A stretch of 5,287 bases of DNA from Bacteroidia bacterium. GTDB lineage: Bacteria; Bacteroidota; Bacteroidia; Bacteroidales; Azobacteroidaceae. Under the pieces are notes generated by a model that was not told the DNA's origin, did not search any database, and saw only the letters and a program-made list of their open reading frames with translations. A program made the translations under genes and the position numbers. This document shows positions 1 through 5,287 of this stretch, piece after piece (the stretch's first letter is position 1; each line of letters opens with the position of its first letter). The stretch lies in NCBI GenBank assembly GCA_025999935.1, contig BNXY01000103.1:1-5287 (forward strand), given 5' to 3'.

Positions 1-1178
1 GCGCCGGAAAGAATCAGCAATAAATCGCCGGGCTTGGCTTCGGCGCGTTCCAACCATTTTTGCAAATCTTCCGGAGCATAAAATTTATCTACCGAAGATT
101 TAACACTTCCATCGGCATCGTAGCGGACATAAATCAAGCCGCCTGCGCCGATTTGCGGACGTTTCACGAAATCGGTCAGCTCGTCAATCTGTTTGCGGGT
201 ATAAGTCGCACAACCTTCGGCACAAATCGCGCCTACGTATTCGGCGTTGTCGAAAACGCCAAATCCTTTTCCGCTTGTCAAATCTTTGATTTCCACGAAC
301 GGCATGCCAAAACGGGTATCCGGTTTATCCGAACCATACAGTTTCATGGCATCGGCGTAGGTGATACGGGGAAAATCGGCCAAATCAATTCCTTTGATTG
401 TTTTGAACAGATATTTGGTCAATCCTTCAAAAACATTCAATACATCTTCCTGTTCCACGAACGACATTTCACAGTCGATTTGCGTAAATTCCGGTTGGCG
501 GTCGGCGCGTAGGTCTTCATCGCGGAAGCATTTTACGATTTGAAAATAGCGGTCAAAACCGGAAACCATCAGTAGTTGTTTGAACAATTGGGGCGATTGG
601 GGCAAAGCGTAAAACTCGCCGGGATTCATGCGCGAAGGAACCACAAAATCGCGGGCGCCTTCAGGGGTTGAACCAATCAAAACCGGCGTTTCCACTTCCA
701 AGAAATGCCGGTCATTCAGATAACTGCGCGTGGCAAAAGCCATTTGGTGGCGCAATTCCAAGTTGGAGCGCACAGATGTACGGCGCAAATCAAGGTAACG
801 GTATTTCATCCGCAAATCATCGCCGCCGTCGGTATCGTCTTCGATGGTAAAAGGAGGTGTTTTGGCAGGATTCAAAACCGAGAGTTCCGAAACGATTATT
901 TCCACGTCTCCGGTAGGAATATTCGGATTTTTATTGGAACGTTCGGCAACGACTCCTTTGGCTTGCACCACCCATTCCCGCCCTAATTTTTCCGCAAAGT
1001 CGCAGAGTTGAGCATTATTTTCCTGATTAAAAACCAATTGAGTTATTCCGTAACGGTCGCGTAAATCAACAAATATCATTCCGCCAAACTTCCGCGCTTT
1101 TTGTACCCAGCCGGACAAAATCACTTCCTGATCCAAATCTGCAATGCGTAATTCTCCGCAAGTATTCGTTCTATACAT
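1..1178 (-). CDS. aspS: Aspartyl-tRNA synthetase, N-terminal two thirds (cut by window edge)
   Basis: Class II aminoacyl-tRNA synthetase that charges tRNA-Asp with aspartate using ATP in the cytoplasm. I translated the minus strand from the ATG at 1178-1176 and found 392 residues open to the window edge, with no stop. The N-terminal OB-fold that binds the anticodon spans about residues 1-105 and includes [12 protein letters not shown] and [14 protein letters not shown]. The catalytic core follows: YRYLDLRR (126-133), motif 1 region FLEVETPVL (159-167), TPEGARDF (171-178), [11 protein letters not shown] (194-204), and motif 2 [16 protein letters not shown] (218-233). [13 protein letters not shown] (281-293) leads into the bacterial GAD insertion domain. 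Bacterial AspRS is usually about 585-590 residues, so roughly 195 residues, including motif 3, lie off the left edge. The start gives the standard family N-terminus ([12 protein letters not shown]). Nothing looks broken. Confidence 0.97.
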   Translation of the reverse strand, partial: MYRTNTCGELRIADLDQEVILSGWVQKARKFGGMIFVDLRDRYGITQLVFNQENNAQLCDFAEKLGREWVVQAKGVVAERSNKNPNIPTGDVEIIVSELSVLNPAKTPPFTIEDDTDGGDDLRMKYRYLDLRRTSVRSNLELRHQMAFATRSYLNDRHFLEVETPVLIGSTPEGARDFVVPSRMNPGEFYALPQSPQLFKQLLMVSGFDRYFQIVKCFRDEDLRADRQPEFTQIDCEMSFVEQEDVLNVFEGLTKYLFKTIKGIDLADFPRITYADAMKLYGSDKPDTRFGMPFVEIKDLTSGKGFGVFDNAEYVGAICAEGCATYTRKQIDELTDFVKRPQIGAGGLIYVRYDADGSVKSSVDKFYAPEDLQKWLERAEAKPGDLLLILSG

Positions 1179-1209
1179 AATTTTTTTAACTTTTTCTTGA
1201 AATAATTTG

Positions 1210-1240
1210 CAAAGATACGGGATAAAAACCGGAATTACAA
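1210..1240 (-). promoter_or_regulatory. Bacteroidota-type promoter of aspS
   Basis: On the minus strand, TATCTTTG (1217-1210) matches the Bacteroidota -7 consensus TAnnTTTG exactly. A TTG (1240-1238) sits 20 bases upstream, which fits the -33 element. Transcription would start near 1204, giving a leader of about 25 bases. That leader is A-rich and has no Shine-Dalgarno site. Both elements were read from the sequence; activity is inferred. Confidence 0.6.
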
Positions 1241-1242
1241 GG

Positions 1243-1285
1243 TTCAAAATATTTTTTACCGAAAAATTATTTATTCAAAATATTT
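1243..1285. repeat. Two direct copies of TTCAAAATATTT
   Basis: The 12-base sequence TTCAAAATATTT occurs at 1243-1254 and again at 1274-1285, 31 bases apart or about three helical turns. Both copies lie between the divergent promoters of aspS and the small membrane gene. Each contains the palindromic core AAATATTT. They could be a tandem operator, but the region is very A/T-rich and chance is a real alternative. Confidence 0.3.
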
Positions 1286-1290
1286 ATGTG

Positions 1291-1298
1291 TACATTTG
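1291..1298 (+). promoter_or_regulatory. Bacteroidota-type -7 box for the small membrane gene
   Basis: TACATTTG fits TAnnTTTG exactly and lies 20 bases before the ATG at 1319. I see no good TTG-type -33 element at the expected spacing. Transcription would start near 1305, downstream of the in-frame ATG at 1286. This argues that 1319, not 1286, is the translation start. Confidence 0.5.
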
Positions 1299-1318
1299 CG
1301 GATTCTATATTTTTCAGT

Positions 1319-1552
1319 ATGTCAAGTGTATTTGTCGCGTTCTTTTCATTTATCGTCAATATACCTTTGGGTAAATGGCGAAGTAAATATAAAAAATTCA
1401 CTATTCCCTGGTGGTTAATCATTCATGCTTCGGTTCCATTGATTATAGCATTGCGTATTTGGTTAGGAACACCGCGGATGTTGATTCCTTTTTTTATTCT
1501 TTTGGCGGTGTTGGGACAATTAACAGGGAGAAAATTGGGTCAAAAGAGTTGA
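1319..1552 (+). CDS. Small polytopic membrane protein, function unknown
   Basis: A 77-residue, strongly hydrophobic protein. A first membrane segment at about residues 2-18 (VFVAFFSFIVNIPLG) is followed by a basic stretch, KWRSKYKK (19-26). A second segment at about 30-49 contains WWLIIHASVPLIIALRIWL, and a third at about 54-70 contains MLIPFFILLAVLGQLTG. The C-terminus is basic (RKLGQKS). The NIPLGKWRSKYKKF pattern and the HASVPLIIALR segment remind me of short, uncharacterised membrane proteins in bacteria and archaea, but I cannot name a family. An in-frame ATG at 1286 would add 11 residues. I prefer 1319 because the promoter's expected start point lies between them and because the extension (MCTFADSIFFS) overlaps the promoter. 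It is transcribed divergently from aspS and stands alone. Function is unknown. Confidence 0.7.
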   Translation: MSSVFVAFFSFIVNIPLGKWRSKYKKFTIPWWLIIHASVPLIIALRIWLGTPRMLIPFFILLAVLGQLTGRKLGQKS

Positions 1553-1725
1553 TTTCAACAAAATATTTGAAATTATTTGTTTGTAGAATATCCGTATCAT
1601 TTTCCTCAGGAAAAAACCAAACCTCCAAGACAATCATACATCCGGCTATAAGCAAAGATAAAAAAAATGCTTATCCCTAATAATCTGATAGCACTTTGTT
1701 TGTAAAAATACGCATATAATTTCAT
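1494..1725 (-). pseudogene. Frameshifted one-span membrane protein remnant
   Basis: From the ATG at 1725-1723 the minus strand reads MKLYAYFYKQSAIRLLGISI and then stops at TGA 1608-1606 after 39 residues. Within that frame lies a run of eight T (plus-strand A at 1660-1667). Removing one T joins it to a neighbouring frame reading LSLLIAGCMIVLEVWFFPEE and then NDTDILQTNNFKYFVEINSF, which stays open to the TAA at 1496-1494. The joined product would be about 76 residues: basic N-terminus, one hydrophobic segment, then a polar exported-looking tail. The last 59 bases overlap the 3' end of the convergent gene at 1319-1552. I do not recognise the protein. It may be a pseudogene, a gene switched by slippage in the T run, or a sequencing error in a real gene. 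A chance open frame cannot be excluded. Confidence 0.4.
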
Positions 1726-1859
1726 CGTTTTTGTTGATAACTGATTTGATAGTCAACCACTATCAACACAAGCCAGTAAATTTTTCGGGAAGTGGTAGCA
1801 TGATCGACAATGTAAGTGTCAATTTCATTTTTGATAAATTCGGAAGGTAATAAATTCAT
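1722..1859 (-). pseudogene. Possible N-terminal remnant of a HlyD-family adaptor protein
   Basis: A 45-codon minus-strand frame starts at the ATG at 1859-1857 and begins MNLLPSEFIKNEIDTYIVDH, followed by ATTSRKIYWLVLIVV. The pattern LLPxEhIxN..., then H-x-T-x-S-x-x-IY and a membrane segment, is how many Bacteroidota HlyD-type membrane fusion proteins begin; these proteins link inner-membrane ABC exporters to outer-membrane channels. Such proteins run to roughly 400 residues. Here the similarity ends inside the membrane segment, and the frame closes after VDYQISYQQKR. Its TGA overlaps the ATG of the next frame (ATGA, 1725-1722). No exporter or outer-membrane partner is in the window. I recognised the pattern by eye only, so the assignment is tentative. 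If correct, this is the stump of a deleted secretion gene. It could also be an intact small protein. Confidence 0.4.
1746..1766. repeat. Perfect 8-bp inverted repeat with a five-base loop
   Basis: TTGATAGT (1746-1753) and ACTATCAA (1759-1766) are exact reverse complements around CAACC. A third related half-site, TTGATAAC, lies at 1735-1742. Neither strand has a T-run after the hairpin, so it does not look like an intrinsic terminator. It falls inside the putative HlyD-like remnant and just upstream of the next small minus-strand frame. It could be an operator or a rearrangement scar. Confidence 0.45.
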
Positions 1860-1871
1860 AAGCCAAATATT

Positions 1872-1901
1872 TTTGAATATCAAAAATAATGACTACCTTT
1901 G
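1872..1901 (+). promoter_or_regulatory. Bacteroidota-type promoter of tRNA-Pro
   Basis: TACCTTTG (1894-1901) is an exact TAnnTTTG -7 box. TTTG at 1872-1875 is a plausible -33 element, 18 bases upstream and slightly closer than the usual 19-21. Transcription would begin near 1908, leaving an 18-base 5' leader to be trimmed from the tRNA by RNase P. Confidence 0.6.
1881..1888 (-). promoter_or_regulatory. Possible -7 box facing the minus-strand remnant
   Basis: On the minus strand TATTTTTG (1888-1881) fits TAnnTTTG, 22 bases before the ATG at 1859. There is no good -33 element. It lies between the -33 and -7 boxes of the tRNA promoter, so the two would interfere with each other. The region is A/T-rich and this may be chance. 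Confidence 0.2.
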
Positions 1902-1925
1902 CAATCGCTTTTGAAAAGAGTGATT

Positions 1926-2000
1926 CGGGGTGTAGCGCAGTCCGGTTAGCGCACCTGCTTTGGGAGCAGGGGGTCGTGGGTTCGAATCCCGCTACCCCGA
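1926..2000 (+). tRNA. tRNA-Pro (anticodon TGG)
   Basis: The full cloverleaf can be folded by eye. The acceptor stem CGGGGTG (1926-1932) pairs with TACCCCG (1993-1999). The D stem is GCGC/GCGC (1935-1938 with 1949-1952). The anticodon stem is CCTGC/GCAGG (1954-1958 with 1966-1970) around the loop TTTGGGA. The T stem is GTGGG/CCCGC around TTCGAAT. Anticodon TGG at 1961-1963 reads proline CCA and probably other CCN codons. The C1-G72 pair and A73 discriminator agree with bacterial tRNA-Pro identity. CCA is not encoded and must be added by tRNA nucleotidyltransferase. Confidence 0.97.
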
Positions 2001-2012
2001 CGATTAAAAGAC

Positions 2013-2048
2013 AAGCAGTTACAAAGAAATTTGTGGCTGCTTTTTTCT
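2013..2048 (+). terminator. Intrinsic terminator of tRNA-Pro
   Basis: A 13-bp stem (2013-2025 with 2030-2042, including two G-T pairs) closes on a GAAA tetraloop and runs directly into a T-rich tail (TTTTCTT). It begins 12 bases after the tRNA and ends a single-gene transcript. Confidence 0.85.
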
Positions 2049-2071
2049 TGTTCGTGATTATGAAATCAAAT

Positions 2072-2121
2072 AAATACGCCGCCATTGTTTCGTTTTGTTC
2101 GACAATGGCGGCGCACTATTT
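2072..2121 (-). terminator. Intrinsic terminator of secDF, possibly bidirectional
   Basis: CGCCGCCATTGT (2077-2088) and its exact complement ACAATGGCGGCG (2102-2113) form a 12-bp G/C-rich stem with a 13-base loop. AAATA (2072-2076) and TATTT (2117-2121) can extend it past a three-base bulge. It lies 22 bases after the secDF stop. Read on the minus strand, the stem is followed by TATTTATTTGATTTC. Read on the plus strand, TATTTATTTTAG follows after CAC, so it may also back up the tRNA terminator. Confidence 0.8.
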
Positions 2122-2135
2122 ATTTTAGTCTTTTC

Positions 2136-5100
2136 TTATTTTTTCGCTTTTTCTTTGCCGGCGAGTTTCAATTGCTTTCTGTTTTGCATTTCATAAGCAA
2201 TAGGAGCTCCTGTGAACAAAGAGGAAATTGTACCGATGATTAATCCCAACAACATTGCAAATGAGAAACTGCGGACGGTTTCTCCGGCAAAGATGAATAT
2301 GATAATCAATACGATGAAGGTACACATACCCGTGTTGAACGTTCTGTCCAGTGTAGAATTGAGCGCTTCGTTGAACAGTTCGTATTTCGAGCGCTTCGGA
2401 TACAGATGCGTATATTCACGCACACGGTCGAAAATAACCACCTTGTCGTTGATTGAATAACCGATTGCCGTCAATACGGCGCCGATAAATGTTTGATCGG
2501 CCTCCATTGAGAAAGGAAGGAATCCCCAGCAAATGGCATACATACCCAAAATAAAAATCGTATCAGCCGTTAGTGCGGCGATGGAGCCGACACTATAGGA
2601 AATATCCTTGAAACGCATCAGGATGTAAAGACCAATTCCAAACACGGAAAAGATAACCGCCCAGAATGCGCCGGTTTTAATGTCTTCAGCAATACTTGGC
2701 CCTACTTTTTGAGAACTTTGGATATATTCGTTGGCAAATTGATCATAAGTAGTTCCCGCTTCTAATAAAGGTTTAAAACCGTCATACAGTTTTTGGGTTA
2801 TTTCTTTTTCCACACCTTCCGAATTATCCGCTATCTTATAGTTGGTTGAAACTCTTACTTGATTGGAAGTCCCAATGGTTATCACACTGGGCGAATTTTC
2901 TTCAAAGAAAGGATCCAGCATTTCTTGTGCCTCTACGGTATTGACCGGTTGTTCGAAGCGAACCACATAATTACGTCCTCCCGTGAAGTCGATGCCTTGA
3001 TTTAATCCCCTTAATCCAAGCGCAAGCAGACAGATAAGAACGATAGCGATATTGATGCCATATACAAGTTTTTTATTTTTGAAGAAATCAAAGTGCATAT
3101 TTATCAGGAAATTCTCCGTCAATTTGGTTGTGAACTTCAAATCCAACAGTTTACCCTTGTCCATAAAATAGGAATAAACTGCATGTGTCAGGAACACCGC
3201 TGTAAAGAAGGATATCAGAATACCGATAATCAAGGTGGTAGCAAATCCACGGATAGGGCCTGTACCAAATATAAATAAGATAATGCCGGTAAGAAGAGAG
3301 GTCAAGTTGGAGTCGAAGATAGCGGAGAAGGCTTTGTCGTATCCTTCTGCCACCGCATTTTTCAAAGTTTTACCTCCCCGAAGTTCTTCTTTGATACGTT
3401 CGTATATCAACACGTTTGCATCCACCGCCATGGCCAAAGCCAGCACAACACCGGCAATACCCGAAAGGGTTAACACGGCATGGAATGAGGCGAGGAATCC
3501 CAGCGTAAAGAATAAGTTGAGTAACAAAGCGCCGTCGGCAATCAATCCCGGTTTCCAACCGTACATGAAAATCAGGTAACCCATCAAGACAACCAAAGCA
3601 AACAAGAATGAAATGAATCCCTTGTTAATGGACTCTTGTCCCAGAGAGGGGCCGACAACGTCTTCTTGAATAATATGCGCCGGAGCCGACATTTTACCGG
3701 ATTTCAATACGTTTGCCAAGTCCTTTGCTTCTTCCGGCGTGAAATGGCCGGTTATATTTGAACGTCCGTTGGGGATTTCACTGTTCACGGTCGGAGCCGA
3801 ATAAACATGGTTGTCCAAAACGATAGCTACGCTTTTGCCGATATTTTCTTTTGTCAACCGCGCCCATTTTTTGGCGCCGTCGGAATTCATGGTCATATTT
3901 ACTTCGGCATATTGGGAATTTTGACCAAAATCATCGGAAGCATCTGTTACCACATCACCTTCCAAAGCTGCTTTTCCGTCGCGGGTAGTTATTTTCAAGG
4001 CAAACAGTTGAAAAAATTCTTCTTTGGCGTCAATGGCTTTAACGCCCCACACCAATTTTAATTGACGGGGAAGCGCTTCCTTTACCTGACGCATATTTAA
4101 ATATTGGTCAACCAAATCCATACTCCGTCTGTGAACCGTTCCAACAATAGAGCCGTTGGCGACCGGTTGTTGGGGGTCTAAATTCAGTAAAGCGAATAGC
4201 GGGAAATTTTTCAGATAAACTTCTGCCGAATTATCGATGTCTTCCTTGGTTTCTTCCGTTTCGCCTTCCAGCAACAAACTGCTGTCGGCTGCCGCTTCCG
4301 GAACCGTTTCGGCTTCGGTCGTTGCAACTGCTGCTGTTGTTTCTGCTTTTACTTCTTTATCGGCATCTAAGGATATCGCTTCTTCCGGTGCGTTGTTTTG
4401 CGCTTTAGCGATTGAATCGCGCACAATGGTATTGGCAGCCAGCAAAGCCTGATGAATTTCTTTTTCCTCAAATGTTTCCCAAAATTCCAAATTGGCGCTA
4501 CCTTGTAACAAGGTACGAACCCGTTCTTTCTCTTTGATACCCGGAAGTTCGATGGAGATACGTCCATCTTCCATTTTTTGGATATTCGGGGCAACCACGC
4601 CAAAACGGTCGATACGGGTGCGCAACACGTTGAATGAATTGTCAATCGCGCTATTCAATTCCTTTCTTAATACCGCTATAACTGCGGCATCCGAACTTTG
4701 CGGCGTGATTTTTTCTTTCAATTCAAACGTACTGAAGATTGCGGACAAGCGCGCGTCGGGGTCCAACTTATGATACTCTTCGGCAAATAATGAAATATAA
4801 TCTTTTTCACCTTTGGCCTGACGTTCGGTAGCAATTGCCAACGCTTGGTTGAAAATCGGGTCGGTATTATCGTTCGATAGCGATTTTAAAGCATCGGCCA
4901 CGCCGATCTCCATAATCACACTCATACCACCTTTCAGGTCAAGACCTAAATTTAACTCCATGGTACGGCTTTTTTTCAGGGTATAACCCAACCATACTTT
5001 TTCTGTAGATAAAGAATCTATATACTGACTCTCTTTCGTTGTGTCTCCGGCTGCATATACTTTGGCTTTTTTGTAGATGTTATTTGTCACCAGTGTAAAC

Positions 5101-5168
5101 GACAAATAAAACAGACAAACCAAACTCAGCAATACAGCGAAAACGGTTACAAATCCTTTGTTTTGCAT
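2136..5168 (-). CDS. secDF: Protein translocase subunit SecDF (SecD-SecF fusion)
   Basis: Inner-membrane accessory subunit of the Sec translocon; it uses the proton gradient to pull secreted proteins out on the periplasmic side after SecA-driven translocation. The protein is 1010 residues. TM1 is at about 6-28, followed by the large periplasmic SecD region with GLDLKGGM (75-82) and RIDRFGV (185-191). Five SecD helices lie between about 515 and 668. The SecF half begins with a helix at about 700-720 and GIDFTGG (725-731); its periplasmic domain runs to about 830, followed by five helices to about 990. By motif alignment, D583 (AVDANV), D908 (SINDKV) and R942 (LDRTF) match the proton-pathway residues D340, D637 and R671 of Thermus SecDF, so the pump looks intact. 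The stretch at about 255-315 is rich in Ala, Glu and Thr and probably disordered. The C-terminal tail is lysine-rich and cytoplasmic. The ATG at 5168 places MQNKGF directly before TM1. Confidence 0.98.
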   Translation of the reverse strand: MQNKGFVTVFAVLLSLVCLFYLSFTLVTNNIYKKAKVYAAGDTTKESQYIDSLSTEKVWLGYTLKKSRTMELNLGLDLKGGMSVIMEIGVADALKSLSNDNTDPIFNQALAIATERQAKGEKDYISLFAEEYHKLDPDARLSAIFSTFELKEKITPQSSDAAVIAVLRKELNSAIDNSFNVLRTRIDRFGVVAPNIQKMEDGRISIELPGIKEKERVRTLLQGSANLEFWETFEEKEIHQALLAANTIVRDSIAKAQNNAPEEAISLDADKEVKAETTAAVATTEAETVPEAAADSSLLLEGETEETKEDIDNSAEVYLKNFPLFALLNLDPQQPVANGSIVGTVHRRSMDLVDQYLNMRQVKEALPRQLKLVWGVKAIDAKEEFFQLFALKITTRDGKAALEGDVVTDASDDFGQNSQYAEVNMTMNSDGAKKWARLTKENIGKSVAIVLDNHVYSAPTVNSEIPNGRSNITGHFTPEEAKDLANVLKSGKMSAPAHIIQEDVVGPSLGQESINKGFISFLFALVVLMGYLIFMYGWKPGLIADGALLLNLFFTLGFLASFHAVLTLSGIAGVVLALAMAVDANVLIYERIKEELRGGKTLKNAVAEGYDKAFSAIFDSNLTSLLTGIILFIFGTGPIRGFATTLIIGILISFFTAVFLTHAVYSYFMDKGKLLDLKFTTKLTENFLINMHFDFFKNKKLVYGINIAIVLICLLALGLRGLNQGIDFTGGRNYVVRFEQPVNTVEAQEMLDPFFEENSPSVITIGTSNQVRVSTNYKIADNSEGVEKEITQKLYDGFKPLLEAGTTYDQFANEYIQSSQKVGPSIAEDIKTGAFWAVIFSVFGIGLYILMRFKDISYSVGSIAALTADTIFILGMYAICWGFLPFSMEADQTFIGAVLTAIGYSINDKVVIFDRVREYTHLYPKRSKYELFNEALNSTLDRTFNTGMCTFIVLIIIFIFAGETVRSFSFAMLLGLIIGTISSLFTGAPIAYEMQNRKQLKLAGKEKAKK

Positions 5169-5223
5169 TTGACTTTTATTTTATTTTTGACATTAATTAG
5201 CAATAGGCTTTTTTTTCAGCCTG

Positions 5224-5231
5224 CAAATATA
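5224..5231 (-). promoter_or_regulatory. Bacteroidota-type -7 box of secDF
   Basis: On the minus strand TATATTTG (5231-5224) matches TAnnTTTG exactly. I see no good TTG element at the usual spacing. Transcription would start near 5218, giving a leader of about 50 bases that is A-rich and lacks a Shine-Dalgarno site. No arrest peptide or riboswitch is visible in the 119 bases upstream of the gene. Confidence 0.5.
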
Positions 5232-5287
5232 GTATTTTTTAAGCAATCTCGATGAAAATTTGATGTAAATTATTCACTATTTAACCG

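Noticed and set aside
60..512. Plus-strand 150-codon open frame and others antisense to aspS
   Set aside because: They lie opposite a fully conserved aspS coding sequence; the openness follows from aspS codon use.
1553..1580. TTTCAA/TTGAAA inverted repeat just after the small membrane gene, considered as its terminator
   Set aside because: The stem is only six A/T-rich pairs around an eight-base loop, with no clean T-run; too weak to call.
1411..1680. Plus-strand 89-codon open frame
   Set aside because: Its first half is an out-of-frame reading of the membrane protein gene, it has no promoter of its own, and its composition is not protein-like.
1825..2085. Minus-strand 86-codon open frame with VGVAGFEPTTPCSQ
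   Set aside because: This is the familiar spurious translation of a tRNA gene on its reverse strand.
1889..2128. Plus-strand 79-codon open frame across the tRNA
   Set aside because: It reads through tRNA-Pro and its terminator; the middle part (GCSAVRLAHLLWEQGVVGSN) is simply translated tRNA, a common false call.
4237..4452. Plus-strand Ser/Ala/Val-rich 71-codon frame
   Set aside because: It is the antisense image of the Glu/Ala/Thr-rich segment of SecDF; the odd composition comes from that low-complexity stretch.
5205..5222. AGGCT/AGCCT hairpin in the secDF upstream region, considered as a leader regulatory element
   Set aside because: The stem is only 5 bp, and the predicted transcript start near 5218 would leave most of one arm untranscribed.
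1..5287. CRISPR array, insertion sequence ends, rRNA or riboswitch
   Set aside because: I saw no regularly spaced repeats, no transposase-like frames or paired terminal inverted repeats, and no recognisable riboswitch or rRNA sequence.

Overview
The window looks like chromosomal DNA of a Bacteroidota bacterium, most likely Bacteroidales. Three things point there: the aspartyl-tRNA synthetase sequence, a single-chain SecD-SecF fusion of about 1,000 residues, and promoters of the Bacteroidota type (TAnnTTTG at -7). Leaders are A/T-rich and lack Shine-Dalgarno sites, as is usual in that phylum.

Layout: (1) 1-1178, minus strand: the first 392 residues of aspartyl-tRNA synthetase (aspS), cut off by the window edge. 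(2) 1179-1318: a short divergent intergenic region with one TAnnTTTG promoter for aspS and one facing the other way. (3) 1319-1552, plus strand: a 77-residue polytopic membrane protein of unknown function. (4) 1553-1893: a stretch with no intact gene. Its minus strand holds two small decayed-looking reading frames joined by an ATGA overlap. The upstream frame resembles the N-terminus of a HlyD-family adaptor. The downstream frame resembles a one-span membrane protein broken at a run of eight T. (5) 1894-2048, plus strand: promoter, tRNA-Pro(TGG) and a strong intrinsic terminator. (6) 2072-2121: a second strong hairpin between the convergent tRNA and secDF units, probably ending secDF transcription. 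(7) 2136-5168, minus strand: secDF, with its promoter near 5224-5231.

The intact genes are housekeeping: two translation components (AspRS and tRNA-Pro) and the proton-driven accessory part of the Sec translocon. They are not one operon. Each has its own promoter, and the tRNA and secDF units are separated by terminators. I found no clear previously undescribed system. The least explained parts are the broken minus-strand frames at 1494-1859, the small membrane protein at 1319-1552, and the acidic insert in the SecD periplasmic region.
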